Part shown: positions 43,562-52,121 of the stretch, piece by piece
Position numbering within the stretch: position 1 is the stretch's first letter
How the letters are laid out: every line of letters starts with the position of its first letter
Source: an uncultured Oscillospiraceae bacterium
GTDB lineage: Bacteria; Bacillota; Clostridia; Oscillospirales; Ruminococcaceae
Assembly (NCBI GenBank): GCA_934466455.1
Contig: CAKSLF010000004.1
Coordinates: forward strand, 1 to 64,000
Direction: 5' to 3'
Length of the DNA stretch: 64,000 nt
Made by a program: the position numbers and the translations under genes
The notes under the pieces: model-generated
The model's input: only the letters and a program-made list of their open reading frames with translations
What the model was told of the DNA's origin: nothing
Databases searched by the model: none

Positions 43562-44557
43562 TTGAAAAAAAAGATATTCTGCTTTTTGCTTTGCGCCGGG
43601 CTTGTTTTCGGGCTTTGCGGCTGCGAATTTTTTGATAAGCTTTATGAAAACCACCTCAACAGGCAAAACGGAAAAAGCTCCTCCTCGGAGGAAAGCTCCG
43701 TTCCGGAGCCTGTGGAGATAGATACCGGCTGGCCTGTTTCCGTTGCGGGAACGGAGATAAATTCAAAACCGGAGCGTGTTGCCGCAGTTTCTCCCGCCCT
43801 TGCGGAATACATATATGATATGGGGCTTTTTGATAATCTCTGCGCCGTTGGCGAATTCTGCGCCTTTTCCGAAAAAGCCGCCGCTTTGCCGAATATCGGC
43901 TCCGCCGCCCTTCCGGATTTTGATGAAATAAAAGCCGCCGAGCCGCAATATATTCTTACAAATACCAAGTATGACGAAGCCTCGCTTATAAAGCTCCAGC
44001 AAATGAACATAACCGTGCTGTATTTTGAAGCACCGCAGTCCTTCGATGGGCTTTGCGAGCTGTATAAGGAGCTTGCGCTCTTCTTCCTCGGTGCGGAGGA
44101 GGGTCCCGCCTTCGGCGAAGCGTATGCGGAAAAATATAACTCCGCCCTTGCCGAGGTTTCCTATTCCGGCGAAAAAGCCTCCGCCGCATTTATCCGTGGC
44201 ATGGATAACATTATGATAACCGGCGACAGCCTTTGCGGCGAGCTGCTTTCCCGCTGTTTTGTCAATGCGGCGGGTGACGCAACGGGCTTTGAATATCCCC
44301 TCGACGCCTTTTCCGACCTAAAGCCGGATATAATTTTTGTAAGCGGAAGGGTTCGGCTTAAGGACCTTGAGGGCAGCGACCTTTACCGCAAAAAAGCCGC
44401 CGTAAAAAACGACCGTGTGTATCTCGCAGATTTGGACGCCGTCGGGATTTGCAGCCTGCGTTCCTTTTCCATAGTAAAGGATATGATGACCACCGCATAC
44501 GATGATTATTCCGGCGGAGATAAGCTTGAAGTTGCCTATCCAAGTATGTACAAGTGA
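43562..44557 (+). CDS. ABC-type siderophore/B12-like substrate-binding lipoprotein
   Basis: 331 residues from TTG 43562 behind GGAGG. Lipobox LCGC (Cys21), a short Ser/Glu linker, then a periplasmic-binding class III fold: KPERVAAVSPALAEYIYDMGLFDNL near 63, IGSAALPDFDEIKAAEPQYILT near 112, and SGRVRLKDLEGSDLYRKKAAVKNDRVYL (end region; shown in parts as SGRVRLKD and AVKNDRVYL). Similar to BtuF/FecB-type receptors. No permease or ATPase is adjacent, so it must use a distant transporter. Possible promoter TTGACA at 43497. Confidence 0.82.
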   Translation: MKKKIFCFLLCAGLVFGLCGCEFFDKLYENHLNRQNGKSSSSEESSVPEPVEIDTGWPVSVAGTEINSKPERVAAVSPALAEYIYDMGLFDNLCAVGEFCAFSEKAAALPNIGSAALPDFDEIKAAEPQYILTNTKYDEASLIKLQQMNITVLYFEAPQSFDGLCELYKELALFFLGAEEGPAFGEAYAEKYNSALAEVSYSGEKASAAFIRGMDNIMITGDSLCGELLSRCFVNAAGDATGFEYPLDAFSDLKPDIIFVSGRVRLKDLEGSDLYRKKAAVKNDRVYLADLDAVGICSLRSFSIVKDMMTTAYDDYSGGDKLEVAYPSMYK

Positions 44558-44566
44558 GGCTTTTTT

Positions 44567-45025
44567 ATGATTCGTGAACTTAAAGACGGCGATTTTGCCG
44601 CAATAAAATCTCTTATGGCGCAGCTCCATGCCATGCACGCCGCAGCCCGCCCGGATATTTACCGCCCGGGAGATTTTTTCTCAAAAGAAGATTTTGACGA
44701 AATTCTTTCCGCCGAAAATCGAATTTCTCTTGTTTATGATGAGGGCGGCACGGCAAAAGCATTTTGCTTTGCCATTCTTAAGGACGCAAAAAATCCCGTT
44801 CTTCAAAGCTTCCGTGCCGCATTTATCGAGGATATTTTTGTTTCCGAAGAGCTTCGGGGACGGGGCATAGGAAAAAAGCTTTTTGCCGAGGCAAAATCCC
44901 GCTCCATAGCGGCGGGCGCAACCTCCCTTGAGCTTAAAGTCTGGTGCTTTAATACCACCGCCGTCGCCTTTTATAAATCCCTCGGTATGACGGAGCAAAG
45001 CGTAAACATGGAGCTTAAACTATAA
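44567..45025 (+). CDS. GNAT N-acetyltransferase
   Basis: 152 residues, one GNAT domain. IEDIFVSEELRGRGIGKKLFAEAKSRS carries the acetyl-CoA loop R-G-R-G-I-G near 102 (quoted here in parts: IEDIFVSEELRGRGIG), and VWCFNTTAVAFYKSLGM near 128 is the C-terminal motif. Acceptor unknown. It starts 9 bp after the binding-protein stop and is probably co-transcribed. Confidence 0.88.
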   Translation: MIRELKDGDFAAIKSLMAQLHAMHAAARPDIYRPGDFFSKEDFDEILSAENRISLVYDEGGTAKAFCFAILKDAKNPVLQSFRAAFIEDIFVSEELRGRGIGKKLFAEAKSRSIAAGATSLELKVWCFNTTAVAFYKSLGMTEQSVNMELKL

Positions 45026-45102
45026 GTATAATTTGACCGATAACAAAAAACCGCCGCATACGAGATTTCGGCGGAAAAAATCCCGCCGGCGGAGGTGAGC
45101 TT

Positions 45103-46260
45103 TTGAATTGCTGCGGACTTTTAATCAGAAATGCCCGCCTTGAAAAAAATTGGAGCCAAGAGGGGCTTTGTAAGGGCATTTGCTCCGTTCCCTATCTCTC
45201 TAAAATCGAACAGGGCAAGGCGGAGCCTTCCGAGGAAATCGCCGGAGCACTTTTTGCACGGCTGGGCTTTACCGCCGTTTTGGAAAAGGACTTTTCCGCC
45301 TTTGCGGAAAAGCTTCGGGACAGCTGCCTGGAGGCGGTTTTCTCCCTTGACTTTGCCTCTGCCGAAAAGCTGCTTTCCGCCGCCGTGAATGACAGAGAAA
45401 GGCTGCTGCACTGTGCCTTTGCCCTTGATTTTATGCTGCTTTATGAGCTTGTAAACAAAACCGGCGAGGGAAAGCCGCTTTTGCCTGTGTTCGAACCGTA
45501 TATGAATGCCGAGCAGCTTGCCCTTCAGCATATTCTGCTTAAAAAATACGACGAAGCCGCAAGGCTTTTTCCATGTGCATATACTTTCTGCCTCTGCGGC
45601 GAAAATGCCTATGCCGGCGGCGAAGCACTGAAGGCGACCGAACTGCTGCAAAAGGCATATGACCTTGCGGCGGCGGAGGGGCGTGCCGGCATTATGCTCA
45701 GAAGCCGAACCATTCTCGGCAACTGCTGCAGCAACTCCGGAAATATCCCCGCAATGCTGCGGCATTACACTGTGGCAAAACGCCTTGCGGCGACCCTTGG
45801 CGAAGAAAATTCTCTCAGAGATATAGACTATAACATAGCCTCCACCCAAATTGAGGCGGGGAATTACAAAGAAGCCTACGCCTATTTTTCCGCTTTGGAA
45901 AATCCGAGGCTTATGGACCTCCACAAGCTTGCAATCTGCTGCGAAAAGCTCGGGCTTAAGGAGGAAGCCCTTGCCGCCCTGCGCCGTGCAAGGGGGCTTG
46001 ACCCGCCTGAATTTATCGGGGATGCGCACATTGCGGAGAATATGCTTCGCCTTGTCCGCTTTCGTATTCTTAACCGCAGCTACCTGCAAAGCGGAATATA
46101 CCGCTCCCTGCTTTTTTCCGTATTCGACTCCTGCCGTAAAAGCCTGCCGGTGGGATATGCGGTTTTCCACCTGCCATGGGTGTTGGAATGGTATACCTCC
46201 GCAAGGCAGTATAAACAAGCGTTTGAACTTTTGCGTGATTTTCCCGAATATCATATTTAA
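45103..46260 (+). CDS. XRE-TPR transcriptional regulator (Rgg/PlcR-like)
   Basis: 385 residues from TTG 45103 behind GGAGGTG. N-terminal helix-turn-helix at about 5-60 (IRNARLEKNWSQEGLCKGI, SVPYLSKIEQGKAEPSEE), then a long helical solenoid of TPR-like units (ELLQKAYDLAAAEGRAGIML; NIASTQIEAGNYKEAYAYF; AICCEKLGLKEEALAALRR). This layout is that of regulators which bind short peptides. No obvious peptide gene is next to it; the MFS gene downstream is a possible target. Confidence 0.82.
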   Translation: MNCCGLLIRNARLEKNWSQEGLCKGICSVPYLSKIEQGKAEPSEEIAGALFARLGFTAVLEKDFSAFAEKLRDSCLEAVFSLDFASAEKLLSAAVNDRERLLHCAFALDFMLLYELVNKTGEGKPLLPVFEPYMNAEQLALQHILLKKYDEAARLFPCAYTFCLCGENAYAGGEALKATELLQKAYDLAAAEGRAGIMLRSRTILGNCCSNSGNIPAMLRHYTVAKRLAATLGEENSLRDIDYNIASTQIEAGNYKEAYAYFSALENPRLMDLHKLAICCEKLGLKEEALAALRRARGLDPPEFIGDAHIAENMLRLVRFRILNRSYLQSGIYRSLLFSVFDSCRKSLPVGYAVFHLPWVLEWYTSARQYKQAFELLRDFPEYHI

Positions 46261-46370
46261 GACCTGCTTATGCGGCTGATTTGGACTTAATTTTCCCAAA
46301 ACAGCCGTATTTTCTTTCGCTTAATTCCGTGCTATAATTATATCGGGATTTGAGGAAAGGAGGCTTTTTT

Positions 46371-47597
46371 ATGAAACCCCGTCTTTGGAATAAAAATTTC
46401 ACTCTGCTTATAACCGCCACGGTGCTCGGTGCCGCAGGCGGGATTGCCGGAAGCTTTGCCCTTTCGTTCCTTGTCTTTGATGAAACGCAAAGCACTCTTT
46501 CCGCCGCATTGACCGTTGCCGTTGCCGTAATTCCGGCATTTGTAATCCCGCTTTTTGCCGCCCCGATAATGGATCGCCTTCCGAGAAAGCCGTTTTTGGT
46601 AGGAGGAGATTTTCTGAACAGTGTTCTCTATGTGCTTGCCGGAATCTATCTTCTTAATTTCAGCTTTTCGTATATAGGTTATCTCGGCTTTTCCGTGCTG
46701 CTTTCAAGCGTATCCGCTTTTGACGAGCTTGCGTATAACAGCATCTACCCAAAGCTTCTTGCAAAGGGTGCCGAGGAAAAAGGCTATGCTGTTTCTGGAA
46801 TGTTATATCCCGTTGTTCGTGTGCTTATGACCCCTGTGGCGGCTGTGCTGCTTGATACCATCGGAGTCGGTCGGATACTCATTATTCAGGGTGGGCTTTC
46901 TTTTGCCGCCGCAATAACCGAATCGTTTATCTCCGTTGAAGAATCAAGCCGGCTTGATGGCGGCGGCTATTCTCTTAAAACATGGTGCTCCGATATCCGT
47001 GAGGCAGCGGAGTATTTGAAAAACGAAAAAGGTCTTCGCTCAATTTACGCATATATGGCGGTCACAAACGGAACGGCGTCCGGCTATTCGCCCTTGCTTA
47101 TTGCGTTTTTCCGCACGGCGGCGGGCTTTACCGCCGCAATGTACTCCTTTTTCTCAACTGCGGAATTTATCGGGCGCAGCATCGGCGGAGTATTTTGCTA
47201 TAAGGTTCGCATACCGAAAAAACGTCGCTTTTCCTTTGCGTTTTTTGTGTATATGGTATATGAGAGCATGGACGCCTGCCTTTTATGGCTTCCGTATCCG
47301 CTTATGCTGATAAACCGGGGCATATGCGGTTTTCTCGGTATAAACAGTGCAACCATGCGTCAGGCGGCGGTTCAGTCATATATTCCGGAGAGTCTTCGCA
47401 GCAGGCTAAATGCTTTTGAGAGTATGCTGTATTTTCTCTCCTCCGCAATACTCGGTCTTGCGGTCGGTGCTCTCGGAGAAATTCTTGATTACAGAGTCTG
47501 CCTCTCCTTCTGCGCATTTTCCGTCCTTATTTTCTGTCTGATGACCGTATGGAAAAACCGCTCCGATGTAAAAAAGCTTTATGAATCCGTTGATTAA
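46371..47597 (+). CDS. MFS transporter
   Basis: 408 residues from ATG 46371 with AAAGGAGG; about twelve hydrophobic segments. The loop PIMDRLPRKPFLVGGD near 62 is the MFS motif A position between helices 2 and 3. It resembles the drug-efflux branch common in Firmicutes. A TATAAT at 46333 suggests its own promoter. It lies 110 bp after the peptide-type regulator. Confidence 0.85.
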   Translation: MKPRLWNKNFTLLITATVLGAAGGIAGSFALSFLVFDETQSTLSAALTVAVAVIPAFVIPLFAAPIMDRLPRKPFLVGGDFLNSVLYVLAGIYLLNFSFSYIGYLGFSVLLSSVSAFDELAYNSIYPKLLAKGAEEKGYAVSGMLYPVVRVLMTPVAAVLLDTIGVGRILIIQGGLSFAAAITESFISVEESSRLDGGGYSLKTWCSDIREAAEYLKNEKGLRSIYAYMAVTNGTASGYSPLLIAFFRTAAGFTAAMYSFFSTAEFIGRSIGGVFCYKVRIPKKRRFSFAFFVYMVYESMDACLLWLPYPLMLINRGICGFLGINSATMRQAAVQSYIPESLRSRLNAFESMLYFLSSAILGLAVGALGEILDYRVCLSFCAFSVLIFCLMTVWKNRSDVKKLYESVD

Positions 47598-47601
47598 ACA
47601 A

Positions 47602-47638
47602 AAACCCGCTCTCCCTTTTTTGGGGGAAGCGGGTTTTT
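47602..47638 (+). terminator. Terminator of MFS gene
   Basis: ACCCGCT and AGCGGGT arms with an internal CCC/GGG pairing, followed by TTTTT. Confidence 0.85.
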
Positions 47639-47729
47639 GTTTTTTTGCCGCTTTTCCTGCGATTTTTTTGCCGTTTTGCAGCCATTCCGCCTCTTTGCCG
47701 CTTTTTTACATAAAAATTCATTTCGTTTC

Positions 47730-47758
47730 TTGACAGAGCCTGCCGCCGGTGCTACTAT
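47730..47758 (+). promoter_or_regulatory. Promoter of glnN
   Basis: TTGACA (47730-47735), 17-nt spacer, TACTAT (47753-47758). Confidence 0.8.
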
Positions 47759-47794
47759 AAAATATATTTTATTTTAAGAAAGAGGTGTTATTGT

Positions 47795-49885
47795 ATGACA
47801 GACATTCCGAAAATCTTCGGCAGCATGGTTTTTAACAGGGAGGTCATGCGACAGCGCCTCTCTTCCGAAATTTACGACCGCCTTATCGACATTATCGAAA
47901 ACGGAGGCGAAATGGAAAAGGATGTTGCCGACGCCGTTGCGGAGGCAATGAAGGAATGGGCAATCGAAAAAGGCGCAACCCACTATACTCATTGGTTCCA
48001 GCCCATGACCGGCATAACCGCCGAAAAGCACGACAGCTTTATTACCCCGACCAAGGACGGCGGAATTGTTATGGAGTTTTCCGGCAAAAAGCTTATTAAG
48101 GGCGAACCGGACGCTTCCAGCTTTCCCTCCGGCGGGCTTCGCGCCACCTTTGAGGCAAGGGGCTATACCGCATGGGACCCAACCTCATACGCCTTTGTAA
48201 AAGACGGCTCTCTCTGTATTCCCACGGTTTTCTGCTCCTACGGCGGCGAGGTCCTCGATAAAAAAACCCCGCTTATGCGCTCTACCGAAGCAGTCTGCAA
48301 GCAATCCCTGCGTATCCTGCGCCTTTTTGGGGATACGGAAACAAAGCGTGTTTTTGTAACCGCCGGCGCAGAGCAGGAATATTTTCTTATCGACCGTGCC
48401 CAGTTTGAAAAGCGGGAGGACCTTGTAATAACCGGGCGCACCCTTTTCGGCTCAAAGCCGCCTAAGGGTCAGGAAATGGAGGATCACTATTTCGGTGCTC
48501 TCCGCCCCCGTGTTTCCGAATTTATGCACGACCTTGATACCGAGCTTTGGAAGCTCGGCGTCTATGCAAAAACAAAGCATAACGAGGTTGCCCCCGGTCA
48601 GCACGAGCTTGCTCCGGGATACAGCAATGTAAACCTTGCAACCGACCACAACCAGCTTACTATGGAGATTATGAAGAAGGTGGCGGAACGCCACGGGCTT
48701 GCCTGCCTTCTTCACGAAAAGCCTTTCCGTGGAGTTAACGGAAGCGGAAAGCACAACAACTGGGCTCTTTCCACAGATACCGGCAAAAATCTGCTTAAAC
48801 CGGGAAGAGAGCCGGAAAACAACAAGCCTTTCCTGCTCTTTATGTGTGCCGTAATAAAGGCGGTTGACGAGCACCAGGATCTTCTCCGCATCTCCGTTTC
48901 CACCGCAGGAAACGACCGCCGCCTCGGCGGCGAGGAGGCTCCGCCCGCAATCATCTCCATTTTTCTTGGGGACGACATAACCGCAATCCTCGATTCCATA
49001 GCCGAGGGGCACGGCGCAGCCCATAATGACGGAAGCCGAATGGATATGGGCGTTTCCGCCCTTCCGGAATTTTGGAAAGATAAAACCGACCGCAACCGTA
49101 CCTCCCCCTTTGCTTTTACCGGCAACAAGTTTGAGTTCCGTATGCCCGGCTCCAGCCTTTCTATCGCCGGACCCAACATTATGCTCAATACCATGGTGGC
49201 GGATTCTCTTATGGAGTTTGCCGACAGGCTTGAAAAAGCGGAGAATTTTGATAAGGAGCTTGACGCTCTTCTTGCGGAAACCGTCCGCCGTCACCGCCGC
49301 ATAATCTTTAACGGCAACAATTATACAAAGGAATGGGTCGAGGAAGCAAAACGCCGTGGTCTGCTTGACCTTTCAACCGCCGTGGACGCTCTTCCCCATT
49401 TCTCCGACGAAAAAAACATCGAGCTTTTCCGCCGGCACAAAATTTTTACCGAAAGCGAGATTCGCTCCCGCCAGGATATTCTTATTGATAACTACAACAA
49501 GGTCATTATGATAGAAGCCTCCACAATGCTTGATATGGCAAAGAAGGACATTCTTCCCGCCTGTATTGCATACGAGCGTTCCCTTGCGGAAACCGCCGCA
49601 GCAAAAAAATCTCTCAGTCTTTCCGTCGAGGGCTGCGCCGAGCTTGAGCTTGTCAAAAAGATAGATTCCCTTTGTCGAGAGCTTTCTCTCCGCACAGAGG
49701 AAATGCAGTCCCTGCGGAACGAGGCGGAGGGCATTGAGGAGCTTCTTCCAAAGGCAAGGTTTGTTTGCTACAGGCTCCATTCCTCCATGAGTGCGCTCCG
49801 TACCGTTGCCGACCGCCTTGAGGATACCGTCGCCGCCGAATACTGGCCCTTTCCCACCTACCGTGACCTGCTTTTCAGCGTATAA
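47795..49885 (+). CDS. glnN: Glutamine synthetase type III
   Basis: 696 residues, the large GSIII class. VFNREVMRQRL (N-terminal), THWFQPMTG near 68, GAEQEYFLID near 190, KTKHNEVAPGQHELAP near 265, VNGSGKHNNWS-type loop (here VNGSGKHNNWAL) near 312 and NDRRLGGEEAPPAI near 370 cover the ATP, glutamate and metal sites. Assimilates ammonium in the cytoplasm. Followed by a hairpin at 49900. It is far from the PII-like genes at 3 kb. Confidence 0.97.
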   Translation: MTDIPKIFGSMVFNREVMRQRLSSEIYDRLIDIIENGGEMEKDVADAVAEAMKEWAIEKGATHYTHWFQPMTGITAEKHDSFITPTKDGGIVMEFSGKKLIKGEPDASSFPSGGLRATFEARGYTAWDPTSYAFVKDGSLCIPTVFCSYGGEVLDKKTPLMRSTEAVCKQSLRILRLFGDTETKRVFVTAGAEQEYFLIDRAQFEKREDLVITGRTLFGSKPPKGQEMEDHYFGALRPRVSEFMHDLDTELWKLGVYAKTKHNEVAPGQHELAPGYSNVNLATDHNQLTMEIMKKVAERHGLACLLHEKPFRGVNGSGKHNNWALSTDTGKNLLKPGREPENNKPFLLFMCAVIKAVDEHQDLLRISVSTAGNDRRLGGEEAPPAIISIFLGDDITAILDSIAEGHGAAHNDGSRMDMGVSALPEFWKDKTDRNRTSPFAFTGNKFEFRMPGSSLSIAGPNIMLNTMVADSLMEFADRLEKAENFDKELDALLAETVRRHRRIIFNGNNYTKEWVEEAKRRGLLDLSTAVDALPHFSDEKNIELFRRHKIFTESEIRSRQDILIDNYNKVIMIEASTMLDMAKKDILPACIAYERSLAETAAAKKSLSLSVEGCAELELVKKIDSLCRELSLRTEEMQSLRNEAEGIEELLPKARFVCYRLHSSMSALRTVADRLEDTVAAEYWPFPTYRDLLFSV

Positions 49886-49954
49886 TAAGCAAAAAATATG
49901 CCGGGGCGGTTTCCCGCTCCGGCAAAAAAATATTCAAAAAAAGAAGAGGTAAAA

Positions 49955-51166
49955 ATGACCGAAAAAGACGATAATCTTGTAATTCGCCCCCTTGTCACCT
50001 CCGATGTGGAACAGTACAATGCCCTTTTGCGCTATTCCTTTCAGGTAACGGAGCAGGAGCTTTCCGAAACCGGATGGAAAGATGATGAAATAAAACAGTC
50101 AAAATTCCCCGTAATCGAAAGAGCCGATGTTCTCGGCTGCTTTTCCGGCAATGACCTTGTGGCGCAGTTTGCCGCATATCCTCTTGATATGAACATCTAC
50201 GGCGCAAAATATGCCGTCGGCTTTGTAACAAGCGTATGCACCTATCCCGAATATACCGGGCGTGGAATTATGAAGCGCCTTATGATACAAAGCCTTACTC
50301 GTATGCGGGAGGCAAAGCGTCCCTTTGCCCTGCTCTATCCCTATTCCATTCCCCTCTATCGAAAACTCGGCTGGGAAATAATCTCCAACAAAATGACCTA
50401 TGTGGTAAAGGATACCCAGATCCCCCGCAAAATTAAGGAGCCGGGCTATGTCCGCAGGGTTGATTGGGACGATAAGCAGTTCCATGAGCTGCATACAAAA
50501 TTTGCAAAGCGAACCCACGGCTGCCTTTTCCGCAACAACCTTGCCTGGGAAGAATATTGGCGTTGGGACGAGGACGACACGAATGTCGCCATCTATTATT
50601 CCGCAAAGGGCGTACCCTCCGGCTATATGGTCTATCTTATAAACTCCGATGTTATGCACATAAAGGAAATGATTTTTCTTAACCGCGAAGCACAGCTTGG
50701 TCTTTGGGAATATATCTACGCTCATGATTCCATGATAGACGAGGTAAAGGGCAATAACTATTACAGCGAGCCGATAGCTTTTGAGCTTGACGACAGCGAT
50801 ATAAAGGAAACCATACGCCCCTACGCCATGGGCAGAATTGTTGATATTCCGCTTTTCTTTAACCAATACAGCTGCGAGCCGAACGAAGCACCAGCCGTTT
50901 TCCGTTTTGACATTGACGACGAGCTTCTTTCTTGGAACAAAGGACGCTTTACCGTGCGCTTTGCCGGCGGAAAATGCGAAATGACAAACGACCAGCCCGA
51001 TTTTACCATGAAAATGAGCATCGGCACTCTTACCACCATGCTTTTGGGCTATAAAACAGCCGAAAAGCTTTACGAGATGGACAGGATCACCTGCACCCGC
51101 AAGGCGGCGGAAACCCTCGATGACATTCTCTTCCACAGCATCCCCTATGTTTCGGACTATATTTAA
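49955..51166 (+). CDS. Eis-like N-acetyltransferase
   Basis: 403 residues from ATG 49955 (AGAGG site). GNAT domain 1 with VTSVCTYPEYTGRGIMKRLM near 83, then a second GNAT-like part (about 150-290), and a C-terminal SCP2-like domain (GRFTVRFAGGKCEMTNDQPDFTMKMSIGTL region near 335-375, quoted by its start GRFTVRFAGGKCEM). This three-part order is that of Eis/COG4552 proteins. Substrate could be amines, peptides or antibiotics; none can be named. Confidence 0.88.
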   Translation: MTEKDDNLVIRPLVTSDVEQYNALLRYSFQVTEQELSETGWKDDEIKQSKFPVIERADVLGCFSGNDLVAQFAAYPLDMNIYGAKYAVGFVTSVCTYPEYTGRGIMKRLMIQSLTRMREAKRPFALLYPYSIPLYRKLGWEIISNKMTYVVKDTQIPRKIKEPGYVRRVDWDDKQFHELHTKFAKRTHGCLFRNNLAWEEYWRWDEDDTNVAIYYSAKGVPSGYMVYLINSDVMHIKEMIFLNREAQLGLWEYIYAHDSMIDEVKGNNYYSEPIAFELDDSDIKETIRPYAMGRIVDIPLFFNQYSCEPNEAPAVFRFDIDDELLSWNKGRFTVRFAGGKCEMTNDQPDFTMKMSIGTLTTMLLGYKTAEKLYEMDRITCTRKAAETLDDILFHSIPYVSDYI

Positions 51167-51300
51167 TTATGCGATTGCGGCAAAAGCCGCAGGTGAATAG
51201 CGGCGGTCGGGCGCAGCCCATAAAGTTCCCGCATACTGCGCAGAAGCGTTTTTGGTTGTCCTTTTTCGTTTTGCCCCCACAATGCTCCCGATAAAAAAGC

Positions 51301-51325
51301 CTTTCGCAACCATAGGTTGCGAAAG
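51301..51325. other. Perfect inverted repeat in intergenic region
   Basis: CTTTCGCAACC (51301-51311), ATA, GGTTGCGAAAG (51315-51325). A second, weaker stem follows (GCCAAAGC/GCTTGTGGC). No T-run, so more like an operator or RNA hairpin than a terminator. No gene is supported between 51167 and 51402. Confidence 0.6.
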
Positions 51326-51402
51326 TTCAAGCCAAAGCTTGTGGCTTTGCCCGTAAAAATACGGCATAATTTAGGCAACAAAACAAACGGAGGAAAGACA
51401 AT

Positions 51403-52011
51403 ATGACCATTTCCGAAAAAATTTTGTATTGCAGAAAACGCTGCGGACTTTCGCAGGAGGCTCTTGCAGAAAAAATTGGTGTTTCCCGCCAAGCCATAAG
51501 CAAATGGGAAACCGGCGAAGCAACGCCGGAGCTTTCAAAGCTCGCCCTTTTGGCAAAGACCTTCGGCGTAACGGCGGATTGGCTTATTTCCGAAGAAGAC
51601 CCGCCGGAAAGCTTTTCCGCCGGGCAAGCCGACCCGCAAAAGCCCTCCTCCCCATCCGCAGAAAATTGGGCAAGTTCCCTGCCCGGCACGATCGGCAATC
51701 TTGTTCGCCGCTACGGTTGGCTTGCCGGAGTTTATATAGCCCTCGGCGGCTTAGGCATTGCAATTATCGGTATAATCGCAAAAATTACGGTAAGCAGTAT
51801 GTTCAAAAGCTTCGGCAGCTTTGGCGGAATGGGTTATTACGGCGATTTTTCCGGATTCGGCGGCGGCTCTGCCGACCTTAATAGCTTTGCGACAAACAAC
51901 CCGGTAAGCATCATGGCTACGGCAATGATAATTATCGGCATAGTTATTACCGCCGCAGGAGCCGTCCTTGCTTTTTACCTCAAAAATAAAGGCAAAGGCG
52001 GAGATAAATAA
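51403..52011 (+). CDS. Membrane-anchored XRE regulator
   Basis: 202 residues. Helix-turn-helix at 5-60 with CGLSQEALAEKIGVSRQAISKWE, a linker, then two hydrophobic segments (about 103-127 and 167-190) enclosing a Gly/Phe/Ser-rich stretch (SFGSFGGMGYYGDFSGFGGG). A common Clostridia design where a DNA-binding head is tethered to membrane. Targets unknown. GGAGG precedes the ATG. Confidence 0.85.
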   Translation: MTISEKILYCRKRCGLSQEALAEKIGVSRQAISKWETGEATPELSKLALLAKTFGVTADWLISEEDPPESFSAGQADPQKPSSPSAENWASSLPGTIGNLVRRYGWLAGVYIALGGLGIAIIGIIAKITVSSMFKSFGSFGGMGYYGDFSGFGGGSADLNSFATNNPVSIMATAMIIIGIVITAAGAVLAFYLKNKGKGGDK

Positions 52012-52048
52012 GCCTCTCCGGCGCACGGTGCTCAAATCCCCGCAACAT

Positions 52049-52087
52049 AAAATCCCCTTCGTGCTCAAATGAGCACGAGGGGGATTT
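52049..52087. terminator. Bidirectional terminator between XRE gene and glpK
   Basis: AAAATCCCC plus CGTGCTC pair with GAGCACG plus GGGGATTTT around an AAAT loop. Serves both convergent genes. Confidence 0.88.
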
Positions 52088-52121
52088 TCTCTTTGCTTTG
52101 TGAGCACGCCGTGCTCGTTTT

